Shown piece after piece: positions 24,897-37,100 of a stretch of DNA of 64,000 nucleotides (positions are counted from its first letter, which is position 1; each line of letters opens with the position of its first letter). The position numbers were made by a program, and so were the translations under genes. The stretch is from Alphaproteobacteria bacterium (GTDB taxonomy: Bacteria; Pseudomonadota; Alphaproteobacteria; Rhizobiales; Xanthobacteraceae): assembly GCA_005884765.1 (NCBI GenBank), contig VAZV01000145.1, positions 46,321 to 110,320 on the forward strand. The letters are read 5' to 3'. A model generated the notes under the pieces. The model was not told the DNA's origin and did no database searches. It saw nothing but the letters and a program-made list of their open reading frames with translations.

Positions 24897-25172
24897 TTAG
24901 GCATGGACGAGAAAATCGCTGGCATGAACATTCGCGGCCAGGACATTGTGCAGGGTGATCGTCTCGGTGCTTCCCACCGTAATGAGGGTATCGGACGGGT
25001 CCGTCGTGCTTGCCTTGACGTTGCTGGCGAACCAGGAATTGAGCGTGGCGGCAGTCACGACCGACGACAGCGCCGTCAAGTCGATGTGGTCGTCAATCGT
25101 GGAGAAATCCGTAATGGTGTGGGCGCCGGTCGTCTTGTTGAAAACAAACTGATCCACACCGCCGCCACCCGG
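24897..25172 (-). pseudogene. Displaced C-terminal segment of the giant adhesin (type I secretion-like tail)
   Basis: In a frame different from the main gene, the sequence reads GGGVDQFVFNKTTGAHTITD, then FSTIDDHIDLTALSSVV and an ending ASDFLVHA. The pattern G-x-DxFVF-xxxG-xxTITDF-xxxDxIDL is the usual last domain of RTX-like proteins exported by type I systems. The main frame ends its cadherin-like domain at NFVF and then becomes random sequence, so this segment is the true C-terminus. The nucleotides between NFVF and DQFVF are too few for the usual glycine-rich TGGAGxD linker, which indicates a short deletion plus frameshift at 25160-25180. Confidence 0.72.
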
Positions 25173-28100
25173 GCGGAGGCAAAGACGAAATTGACTGCGT
25201 CGGTTGCGCCAAAGGCGTCGACCACCGAAAGCGTGAGCATATCGGTCGCAGGCGGGGTTGCGCCGGGATTGTAGGTGATGCCGGCCGCGAGTTCTGTGTT
25301 GATGGCGCTCAAAAGGCCAGAGCCGTTTGAAGGCGAGACACTGGTGCCGGAGCTGGCGTCTTCGGTTGTCGCGGTGATCGCGAAGGTTTCTGTGGGCGCC
25401 GCGGCGTCAGAATCCGAAATCTGTAAGCCAGAAACAGTTGTCGTCCCATTGCTATTTTGAACAACGCTGAGGCCGCTGGTTGAGATGATCGGCGCTTGAT
25501 GCGTCCAGCTAACGTCGGTGCCACCATGGGTGTCCGATGTAACGGTAAAGCCAGACGGAGCATAATTGTCTCCCAGCGCAATGGAGCCGGTTCCATAACT
25601 CACAACGCCGGGAGTGCTAACGCTGACATTCGCAGGATTGATACCGACAAGATCGATTGTATCGCTAAAGGAGAAGCCGCCCACCACGCCTTGGAAATGC
25701 GCGACATCGTCGAGCTTCAGCGTAGCGGCAGTGCCTTGAAATGAAACGGTCGCCCCGGTCGAGACAGGTGCGGCGAACTCGAGCAACCCTCCGCTATCGA
25801 TCGTAAAGAAGCCGAGACCCGCGACTGCCGCGCCAATATCAAACGTGCCGGATTGAACCTCCACCATCCCGTCATTGACGATACTCAACAAGCCGGTGGT
25901 GGTGATGCTCGAGACCCCGGTGGTATCAATGATTCCGTCGTTGATCAGTTGGCTCGTTCCCGTAAAGGTACTACCGCCGGCGAGATCCCAGATTCCCCCG
26001 GACTCGTTAAGGAAGGTCGCATTCCCCGAACTGATGACGTCTCCGGTAATCGCCCCATAATTGTCGATGAAGACCGAGCCAGCGGACTGCGCATCGATGG
26101 CCGCGGTGGTAGCCGTCACGTTCGCATAATTGGTGACACTTACATTTCCGCCATCATAGGCAAACGCACCGATACCATAGCGACCGGCCGAAATCGCCGC
26201 CCCGGCCTCCGCTATGATGGTTACCGCGCCGATGCCGTAATTTATGCCTCGTATCCCATCGGTCCCTGTGGCGGCCGTAATCGTCGCGTAATCGTCGATC
26301 CAAACGCTGCCCTTCACGTTTGGATTCGCGAGGTCGGATGCATCCGGATTGTAGCCAGCCAAAATACCGGCTGCCGGATCTCCGCTCAGCGGCTGCAGAG
26401 TTCCAGACAAAATGGTGCCATGGGCCGAGACCGAAATTTCGCTAGTGGAGGGAACGACGACAGTGCCCGCCAGAGGCAATGGCACGAAAGCCTTGTTGAC
26501 CGCAGTAATACCGGACCCGGCCAAATGCGAATCGATCATGGTACCCGCCGCCGTCGTTACATCGATGTTTCCGGTCCCTTCATTGGAGGCATTTATGCCC
26601 GCACCATATCCAGCGGTCGTGTTCATTCCGCCTTGGGCAATGATCGTTCCCGCCCCATCGTTAACCGTAACATCGCCGACGCCGAAGTTAAACGCACGGA
26701 TACCGTCGCCTGATGCGGCCGTGATGTTACCAAAATTATTCACCACGACATTTCCACTGAGATTGTTCAGGGGATACATTGTCGGAATGCTCGCGCCACC
26801 CAGATAGCCAGCGACGATTCCTCCAGGAGGTGATCCTGTGCCGCCGCCCGTGACCGCGCTGCCGGAATTTATCGTTGAAGATGAGGTTACGACAATTGAA
26901 CTCGGAGAGGATATCGCTGACGCCTCGTTGACCGCTTCAATACCGGAGCTTCCAGAAGTAGAGTCGATCGTAACATTGGCACCGGTGATAACGGAGATAT
27001 TCCCAACATCGGTGCTGAACGCAAGGATGCCATAACTTCCATTTGCGTTAGAAGTTTCTTTGACGGTCGTCTGGGAGAAAGGGCTCGCGCCAGCGTAGAC
27101 GTTGATCGCTATATTTCCGGCACCGGGGATGGTATTTCCGCTAGCGCTGACGACCCCATTGACATAACCGCTTGCGCTTTCGGCGTGCGCATAAATGCCG
27201 TACGTGGCTCCGGACACCGTGGTGCCCGCGGCATCATTGACCGTAACGTCTCCGGTTCCGAAATTATAGGCGTTGATCCCTATGCTTCCCGCCGCTGCCG
27301 TCGCTAAGATATTGGCTCCATTGTTGACGATAACCGTGCCGCTGACAGTGGTGTTTGACGTGGATGCCGTCCCTCCCAGGAAACCAGCGGAGATCCCGGA
27401 AGGTGCGTTTCCACTGTTGGTCGCGACGTTCCCGGTCGTTATGGATGATCCGGTGGCGGTTGAAACCGTGACCAGCGCGCCCGCCACGGCGATAACGGTG
27501 GCCTCATTGACCGCATTGATCCCGGAGCTGCCAGAGGTGATCACGTCACCTGAGGACGTCGTGACGGCAACGCTGCCCGGACCAAGATTGTATGCGTCTA
27601 TTCCGTAAGCGGCTTTTCCTGACGTAGTATTGGCAGCAGTAGGCGCCTGAATCGTTGCACCGCCCCCGAGATTTACTGCAACGTTGCCGACGCCATCATT
27701 GTAGGCCCTGATACCAGATCCAGCGGCGGCCGTGATGTTTCCAGCGTCATTGACGAGAACGTTGCCCGCTACGTTCGCGTTGAACACTCCGAGATTTCCA
27801 GGATTGAAGCCCGCCTGGATACCCGAAGGAGCACCGCCCGCGTTGTTTGGATTCGCCCCCGACGTGATGGTACCGAGCGCGACGACAGTGACAGTGCTCG
27901 CTGCTGCCGCGGCAATGACGGTCGCCTGGTTTCCGGCGTTGATACCTGTACCACCGGAGTCGATTTTGGAACCAAACCCTGTGCTAACCGCGGTGCTGCC
28001 GGTCCCATAATTGAAAGCAAGGATTCCGTATTGGGTGAAGCCGGATGCAGTTACGCCGGCGGCCTTTGCGGTAATCGTCGTACCGGAACCGTCCGACACT

Positions 28101-31100
28101 GATACCGTACCGGTCCCATAGTTAAAGGCGGCGATGCCAATTCCGCTGGTGGCATTAATATTGGCGTTGTTGTTGACGTAGATATCTCCAAGAATCCCAG
28201 TGAGCGGCGGATTGGGTATGCTTGATGGTGGCGAGGTTCCTCCAAGATAAGCCGCCAAAATTCCGGCCGGCTCGCCACCCGTCGTCGGATTGCCCTGCCC
28301 CGAATTGATCGTGCCGGCGGTCGACACAGAGATCGACGTAGAGACGCCGTTCACTTGTGGTACGGAGGTTGCCTGGTTTTCGACGACGATGCCGTTGGCA
28401 CCAGCGTTGACCGTGACGCCGGCCAATGTCGTCACGCTCGAGCTGCCAAGTCCCGAAATTGCTACAATCCCGTTTGACGTCGTGCTCGTCGTCGTGCCGG
28501 TGATCGTTGCGGTCCCGCCAACAACAATATCGAGGGGACCTGTATCCGATGTAACGCTGGCACCCGATGTAACGGCCTTAATGCCAACTTGGCCGCCTGT
28601 TACGCTGCCGTAGTCAACGAGGGTCGCCGAGCCAGCGACGGTGGCCGTGCCATTCGCAGCATTCGCAAAAATTCCCGCTGTACCGGATCCAGAGGCACTG
28701 ATACTTGCGGCGTTAAGCAGGCTTATATTGGCTCCTGTCGTCGTCACGGAGACGCCGTTTCCAACAGTGCCTGAAATCGTAATCGGTGAAGCCTGATCAA
28801 TTTCAACCGTGATATAGTCAGCAGGGTTGCTATCGGTGGCGTTGATTGTAACTCCGTTCACGCCCGATCCTGAAATCGGGTTGCCGACAAGCTGATAGAA
28901 CTGTGCCGTGCTCGGGGTGAAGACAACAGGCGCGCTAGACGCACCGTTCAATGTGGTTCCTGATCCAGGAACGAGCACGATTTCGCTTCCTGAAGGACTA
29001 CTGTAGAGGACGCTGAACACCGATCCGACCGGCGCCGTCAGCGTTTCGCTGGCATTGATTGCAAATGTTGTCGCGCCGTTAACACTCGCGCTGGAGAGCG
29101 CAACATTTTGAAGCGCGATGGCGTCACGAAGTGAAAACCCGGCAATTGTCCCATTGAAGTTCGACGGACTATCAAGCGTCAGCAAGCTATTTCCGCCCGT
29201 GAAGGAAACCGTTTGGCCAGATGCGACGGAGCCAGCGAATTCAAGCTCAGCATGATCGCCGATCAAGAATGATCCACTCCCTGAAACGGTGCCGCCGATA
29301 ACAGCCGCACTGTTCGCTTCGATTGTCACCTGGTTGGAATTGTTGAACGCGAGGGTGCCTCCGGTCGCGGCGAAGAAACTACTTGCGCCCGTAATATCGA
29401 TGCTACCGAGATTGTTGATCGTATCGGCGATGCCGCCGAACGAATTCGATCCGTTGACACGCCAGATGCCACCAGAGTTGTTGTTGAACGTGGCCGCCAG
29501 GATCTTGAAAGCTACATTGGGCGACGAATTGAAAGCCGACGTCCCCAAGGCGACATCGCCGGATATGGTGCCTGAATTGTTGACGATGACGCGACCGTTA
29601 TTGCCGGTGATGCTGTTTCCGCTGAAGGCTCCTATCGCAACACTCATGCCGCTTGAGAACAGAGTTGAAGTAATCGTTCCGGAATTCGTAAGGGTTGCGT
29701 CTTGTGCGCTGAAATTATTGATCTGAATGACGGAATTGCTCGCGACCCCGAGCGAGCTGATGGTGCCGGAATTATTGATCGAAAGAATGCCGTTCCCTGT
29801 AGTGGCAAGTCCGTTGCCGGTCCCAGCAATAATTCCCGTGCCGCTCGGGGCTGTTATCGTCCCCTTGTTGACGATCGTCACACTGCCGCCACCCTGGGCG
29901 AACACATTGAGGCCTGCGGTGACGGCATTGATCGACGACGATGCCTCCAGCGTCGCAGTGATATTTCCGACGCCCGCGTTGTAGAGCCCGATCCCGACGC
30001 CTGACGCCGCGTTAATCGTTGCGGAATTGTCAACGATCACGTTACCGGCGACATGGGTGTTGATCGTTTGCACCGTTCCGCCAGGCGCATAGCCCGCCCA
30101 GATGCCGCCAGGTTGGTTGCCTCCCGTGTTGATGTCGAAACCGGAGTTGATTGTCGTTCCGGTTGATGTGGTGATCGAGATCTGGCTCGAGGCGGTGCCG
30201 GTCGTCGGATTGGTCTGATTGCTCGCTTGAATTCCACTTCCGCCGGAATTGATATTGATGATGTCAGTGCTGGAAGTCGTATCGGAAGTCTTAATCAAAA
30301 TGTTGCCGGGATCGCGCTCAAAGGCATTAAGCGCCGCCAGACCATACAAGGACCCCGCGCTTACCGTCGTTTTTGTGGAGGACGATTTAATGGTGATCGT
30401 CAGATTTCCAGAGACGCTCCCCTGCGAATAGGCCTGAATGCCGTATTGCGCGCCGGACACCGTCGTGCCCGCCTCATCGGTTATGGTGATTGAGCCATCG
30501 CCAAAGTTATATGCGTTGATCCCCCAGCCGGCCGCCGCTGTAATATTGGCGGAATTGTCAACGCTGACCGTTCCGTTGACGTTGTCATTGGTGGCTTGAA
30601 TATTTCCGGGAAGATATCCTGCAGAAATTCCCTGGGGCTGAGCGCCTCCGGGCGTCAAAGCTGTTCCGGAATTGATTGTCCCGTTGGCGGTGACGCTGAC
30701 TGTCGAGAGGGCCGTACCTGGAATCGAGGTTGCAAGATTAATTGCCTGCAGACCGGCACTTCCTGAATTGATGACATCTCCAGCAACTGTCGAGACTGAA
30801 ACATTGCCAACGCCGTAGCTCGAACCATCGATGCCAAACTCGGACGCCGTGATGGTTGTATTCGATTGATCGCTGATGGTTACGTTCCCGCCGCCGTAGT
30901 TGTAACCCCGGATTCCGTCTCCACCCACGGAATTGATGTTTGCAAAATTACTGATCGTGACATTTCCAAACACGTTGGCGTTTGGCGTGGCTGTCGTGCC
31001 ACCCGCATAGCCGGCGAGTATACCTGCGGGCCTTGAGCCACTGCCTGTCGGCAAGGCTCCTGAATTGATCGCGCCGCTAGCCGCTACCGTAATCGTACTG

Positions 31101-34100
31101 ACGGTCGTTCCACCGGTTTGCTGAACGGAGGTCGCCTGATTGTAAACGTTGAGGCCGACGCTCGCTGACTTGATAGTGTCATTCGCTGCGGTCGTGACCG
31201 AAATGCTTCCGGTGCCGAATGAGGCCGCTTCAATCCCATAGCGAGTTGCACCCGAAATGGTTTTGCCGGCGGCTGTCGTAACGACAACGTTGCCATTACC
31301 GTCCGTGAATGCGTGAATCCCGTCGGTTCCACCGACTATATTCCCCGTTTGCAGTACGGCGACGCTGCCGCTATTCGCCGGATTGAGGTTTTCAGCGACA
31401 ATGCCGCTAGCATTGCCGTTGTTGCGCGTTCCCGTCACATCTCCGGTGCCATCGACGAGGATGTTACCTACTCCGGTCGAACTCTCTTCAGCCAAAATAC
31501 CGCGACCGGCCAGACCGATAACAGGTCCGCTCGTTGCGACTAAAATGTCGCCATCTCCAAGTTGAACGGCATCTATGCCAGTGGCTGCCCCCGTGATCGC
31601 ACCGCTTAGGGTTATTGCTAGTGTGGCCGGGCTAGCCAGGGTCCCTCCGACTGCCTGGACATCAATGGCATCACCAATCGTCGTTGTATCGGCGCCACTG
31701 CCGGAGAGCGTCACGGGGCCAGTCGCCGTGGAGATCGCATCTATCGTTCCGGTGAAGCCGGATCCCAGCACCAGATTGCCGCCCGTTCCCGCGAAGCCGA
31801 CCACGGAGAACGAACCGCCCCCAAGCGATAGCGTTCCGCCATTCTCGATTTCCAGGAAACCGGACTCTGTGACCAGTGAGCCGGCGATCGTCAGCGTGCC
31901 TTCATCGACCAAAATAAGGAAGGGATCGTTCAATGTGATCGAGTTGGCTGTGGCCACGTCGCCAGGCAGAACCGTGACTGTGTAAGGTGTCGCTGCACCG
32001 ATCGGGCTGAACACCACGTTTGTCGTCGTCGTTGGAATCGACCCCGAACTCCAGTTTCCCGAACTGGTCCAACTTCCGCCATTGGGGTTTCCCCAACCCC
32101 CGGCGATGATCGTCAGCGTGAAGGTCACCGGCGTGCTGCTGCCGATGTTGCCGGCCACATCGGTGTCCTGGGCGACGATGCTGTTCGTCCCATTACCCGA
32201 CAGCGTCACACCGGTCGACCAAGCCCCGCCGCTGCCTACCGTCGCAGTGCCGACCTGGGTGGTGACGCCGTTCAGCGTGTCAAACAGGGTCACCGTCGAG
32301 CCGATCGCGGCCTCGCCTGCAGCCGCGGTCACAGTGCCGGAGATCGCCTGCGTCGCCTGGGTGGTCGTCGTCCCCGCGGTGCTGATCGCGACCGTGGGCG
32401 CGATTGTTTCGACTGCGATCGCCTGGGTCGCGATCGACGCCGCATTACCGGCGGCATCCGAGACATTGGCCTTGATGCTGTAGCTGCCGTCGGCCAGTGC
32501 CTGGGCCTGCGCTGCCGTCACGTTCACCGACCAGGTCCCGTTGGTCACCGACGTGGTATAGGTGTCCTTGACCGCGTTCGAACCATCGAGGACCGTAATC
32601 GTCGCGGTCTGGCCGTTCACCGCCGCACCGCCGCTGCCGGCGGTGGCTGTACCGCTGATGGTGACGCTAGCCGCCGCTTCGGTCTTGTTGATGATGTTGT
32701 CGCCGGCGATCGGCGTCGTGATCGCGATCGTCGGCGCCGTCTCGTCCACCGTGATCGCCTGCGTCGCGGTGGCCGCCGCGTTGCCGGCCGCATCCGAGAC
32801 GTTCGCCTTGATGCTGTAGCTGCCGTCGGCCAGCGCCTGCGCCTGCGCTGCCGTCACGTTGACCGACCAGGTCCCGTTGGTCACCGTCGAGGTCAAGGTG
32901 TCCTTGATCGCGTTCGAACTGTCGAGGATCGTGATCGTTGCGGTCTGGCCATTCACCGCCGCGCTGCCGGCCGTTGCGGTACCTGAGATGGTGACGCCGG
33001 CCGCGGCTTCCGACTTGTTGATGACATTGTCGCCGGCAATCGGCGTCGTGATCGCGATCGTCGGCGCCGTCTCGTCCACCGTAATCGCTTGCGTCGCGGT
33101 AGTCGCCGCATTGCCGGCGGCATCGGAGACGTTCGCCTTGATACTGTAGCTGCCGTCGGCCAGCGCCTGCGCCTGTGCCGCCGTCGCGTTCACCGACCAT
33201 GCGCCGTTGGTCACCGTCGAGGTCAAGGTATCCTTGATGGCGTTCGAACTGTCGAGGATCGTGATCGTCGCGGTCTGGCCGTTCACCGCAGCGCTGCCGG
33301 CGGTGGCTATGCCTGAGATGGTGACGCCAGCCGCCGCCTCGCTCTTATTGATGATGTTGTCGCCGGCAACCGGGGTCGTGATCGCAATCGTCGGCGCCGC
33401 GGTTGCCAGCGTAAAGGTCACCGGTGCGCTGCTGCCGGTGTTGCCGGCCGCGTCGGTATCCTGCGCCACAATGCTGTTGGTCCCATTACCCGACAGCGTC
33501 ACGCTGGTCGACCAGGCCCCGCCACTGCCGACGGTCGCGGTGCCGACCTGGGTGGTGACACCGTTCACGGTGTCGAACAGGGTCACGGTCGAGCCGACCG
33601 CTGCCTCACCTACAGCCGCCGTGACGGTGCCGGAGATCGTCTGCGTCTCGTGGTTGGTTGTCGTCCCCGCCGTACTGATCGTCACCGTGGGCGCCAGCGT
33701 CTCCAGCGCGATCGCCTGCGTCGCGGTCGTCGCCGCATTGCCGGCCGCATCCGAGACATTGGCCTTGATGCTGTAGCTGCCATCGGCCAGCGCTTGCGCC
33801 TGTGCTGCCGTCACGTTCACGGACCAGGTGCCGTTCGTCAGCGTCGCCGTATAGGTGTCCTTGATGGCGTTCGAACCATCGACAATGGTGATCGTTGCGG
33901 TCTGGCCGTTCACCGCCGCACCGCCGCTTCCGGCGCTGGCCGTGCCCGAGATGGTGACGCCAACCGCCGCCTCGCTCTTGTTGATGATGTTGTCGCCGGC
34001 AATCGGGGTCGTGATCGCAATCGTCGGCGCGGTCTCGGCCACCGTGATCGCCTGCGTTGCGGTCGTGGCTGCATTGCCGGCGGCATCCGACACGTTCGCC

Positions 34101-37100
34101 TTGATGCCGTAGCTGCCATCGGCCAGCGCCTGCGCCTGCGTCGCCGTCACGTTCACCGACCAGGTGCCGTTCGTCACCGTTGCCGTATAGGTGTCCTTGA
34201 TCGAATTCGAACTGTCGAGGATCGTGATCGTTGCGGTCTGGCCGTTCGCCGCCGCACCACCGCTGCCCGCGGTGGCCGTGCCTGAGATGGTGACGCCAGC
34301 CGCCGCCTCGGTCTTATTGATGATGTTGTCGCCGGCAATCGGGGTCGTGATCGCGATCGTCGGCGCCGCGGTTGCCAGCGTGAAGACCACCGGCGTGCTG
34401 CTGGCGATGTTACCGGCGGCATCGGTATCCTGCGCCACAATGCTGTTGGTCCCATTACCCGACAGCGTCACGCCGGTGCTCCAGGCCCCGCCGCTGCCTA
34501 CCGTCGCCGTGCCAACTTGGGTGGTGACACCGTTCACGGTGTCGAACAGGGTCGCGGTCGAGCCGACCGCTGCCTCACCTACAGCCGCCGTGACGGTGCC
34601 GGAGATCGTCTGCGTCACCTGGCTGGTTGTCGTCCCCGCCGTACTGATCGTCACCGTGGGCGCCAGCGTCTCCAGCGCGACCGCCTGCGTCGCGGTCGGC
34701 GCCGCGTTGCCGGCCGCATCCGAGACGTTGGCCTTGATGCTGTAGCTGCCGTCGGCCAGCGCCTCGGCCTGCGCTGCCGTCACGTTGACCGACCAGGTCC
34801 CGTTGGTCACCGTCGAGGTCAAGGTGTCCTTGACCGCGTTCGAACCATCGAGGATCGTGATCGTTGCGGTCTGGCCGTTTACCGCCGCACCGCCGCTTCC
34901 GGCGGTGGCTGTGCCGCTGATGGTGACCCCGGCCGCGGCTTCCGCCTTGTTGATGATGTTGTCGCCGGCGATCGGCGTCGTGATCGCGATCGTCGGCGCC
35001 GTCTCGTCCACCGTGATCGCCTGGCTCGCGTTGGTAGCTGCGTTGCCGGCCGCATCCGAGACGTTCGCCTTGATGCTGTAGCTGCCGTCGGCCAGCGCCT
35101 GGGCCTGTGCTGCCGTCACATTCACCGACCAGGTCCCGTTGGTCACCGTCGAGGTCAAGGTGTCCTTGACGGCGTTCGAACCATCGAGGATCGTAATCGT
35201 TGCGGTCTGGCCGTTCACCGCCGCACTGCCGCTGCCAGCGGTCGCCGTGCCCGAGATGGTGACGCCGGCCGCCGCCTCGCTCTTATTGATGATGTTGTCG
35301 CCCGCGATCGGGGTCGTGATCGCAATCGTCGGCGCCGCGGTAGCCAGCGTAAAGGTCACCGGTGCGCTGCTGCCGGTGTTGCCGGCGGCGTCGGTATCCT
35401 GGGCGACGATGCTGTGGGTGCCATTGCCCGACAGCGTCACGCTGGTCGACCAGGCTCCGCCGCTGCCGACGGTCGCGGTACCGACCTGGGCGGTGACACC
35501 GTTGACGGTATCGAACAGCGTCACCGTGCTTCCGACCGCAGCATCGCCTGCGATGACGCTGCCGGAGATCGTCTGTGCCGCCTGATTGGTAGTCGCCCCG
35601 CTAGTGCTGATCGTCACCGTCGACGCCAGCGTCTCCACTGCAATCGTCTGGCTTGCCGTCGGCGCCGCATTGCCGGCCGTATCAGTGATGTCGGCCGTGA
35701 TGCTGTAGCTGCCGTCGGCTAGCGCCTGGACCTGCGTCGCAGTCACATTCACCGACCAGGTCCCGTTCGTCACCGGCGTGATATAGATGTCCTTGATGAC
35801 GTTCGAACCGTCGGCAATGATGATCGTCGCGGTCTGGCCATTCACCGCGGCGCCGGCGGCGGCCGTGCCGGAGATGGTGACCCCGGCCGCCGCTTCGCTC
35901 CGGTTGATGATGTTGTCGCCCGCGATCGGGGTCGTGATCGCGACCGTGGGCGCCGTCTCGTCCACCAAGATCGCCTGGCTCGCGGGAGCCGCTGCGTTAC
36001 CGGCAGCATCCGACAGGTTGGCCAAGATGCTGTAGTTGCCGTCAGCCAGCCCCTGCGCCTGCCCCGCCGTCACATTCACCGACCAGGTCCCGTTGGTCAC
36101 GGCCGCGGTGTAGGTATCCTTGACGGCGTTCGAACCATCGACAATCGTGATCGTCGCGGTCTGGCCATCTACCGCCGCACCGCCGCTGGCGGCGATTGCC
36201 GTGCCTGAGATGGCGACGCCGGCTGCGGCTTCCGCCTTGTTGATGATGTTGTCCCCGGCGATCGGTGTCGTGATTGCAATCGTCGGCGTTGTGGTCGCCA
36301 GGGTGAAGGTCACCGGCGCGCTGCTGCCGGTGTTGCCGGCCGCGTCGGTATCCTGGGCTACGATGCTGTTGGTCCCATTACCCGACAGCGTCACGCTGGT
36401 GCTCCAGGTCCCGTCGCTGCCCACCTTCGCCGTGCCGATCTGGGTGGTGACACCGTTGACGGTATCGAACAGGGTCACGGTCGAGCCGATCGCGGCCTCG
36501 CCTGCCGCCGCCGTGACTGTGCCAGAGAGCGTCTGCGTCGCCTGGGTAGTTGTCGTCCCAGCGGTGCTGATCGCGACCGCGGGCGGCACAGCCTCCAGCG
36601 TGAACACCACCGGAGTACTTGTACTGTCGGCCGCGGCGTCCTCTGCTACGATGGTGTGCGAGCCGTTTCCGGAGAGCGTAACGTTCGCGCTCCAAACTCC
36701 TCCGGCGGTAACCGTGGCGTTGCCGAGCACGGTCGTGACACCATTGTAGGTATCTAAAATCGTGATGATCGTCCCAACGAAGGCCGCGTCGACTGTTCCA
36801 ATGATAGTCTGGCTCGACTGGTTGGTTGGGCCGCCCGTGCCGGTGATTTCAACCGGCGCCAGCGGCGTGACGACTAATGTTGTACTCGACGACTGGACCG
36901 GCGGAAGCGCGGCGCTTACCACGAGCGCCCCAGAGCCAATTGGTGTTGCCGTCACCTCAGAAACAGGTTCGCCGCCGCCCTCGCCTTTGTTGTCACTGGC
37001 AAGCACCGTCGTCGCAGGAGGATCGCTCGACAGAACCGGAGTACTGCCCATAGCGGCGGTCCTGGTCGTCCCAGTGTTGGTATTATTTTGATTCGTGTTG

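Noticed and set aside
24880..24899. GGGCTCAAGCCC followed by TTTT as a plus-strand terminator
   Set aside because: The stem is only four to five pairs with a tiny loop, and no plus-strand gene precedes it.
34517..35722. A 401-residue plus-strand frame and many others opposite the adhesin repeats
   Set aside because: They are arginine/glycine-rich mirror frames of the repetitive minus-strand gene, repeat with its period, and lack ribosome binding sites and families.
32100..36865. Regular DNA repeats that could be mistaken for a CRISPR array
   Set aside because: The period is about 300 bases, repeats are in frame and encode Ig-like domains; no short direct repeats with unique spacers and no cas genes are present.
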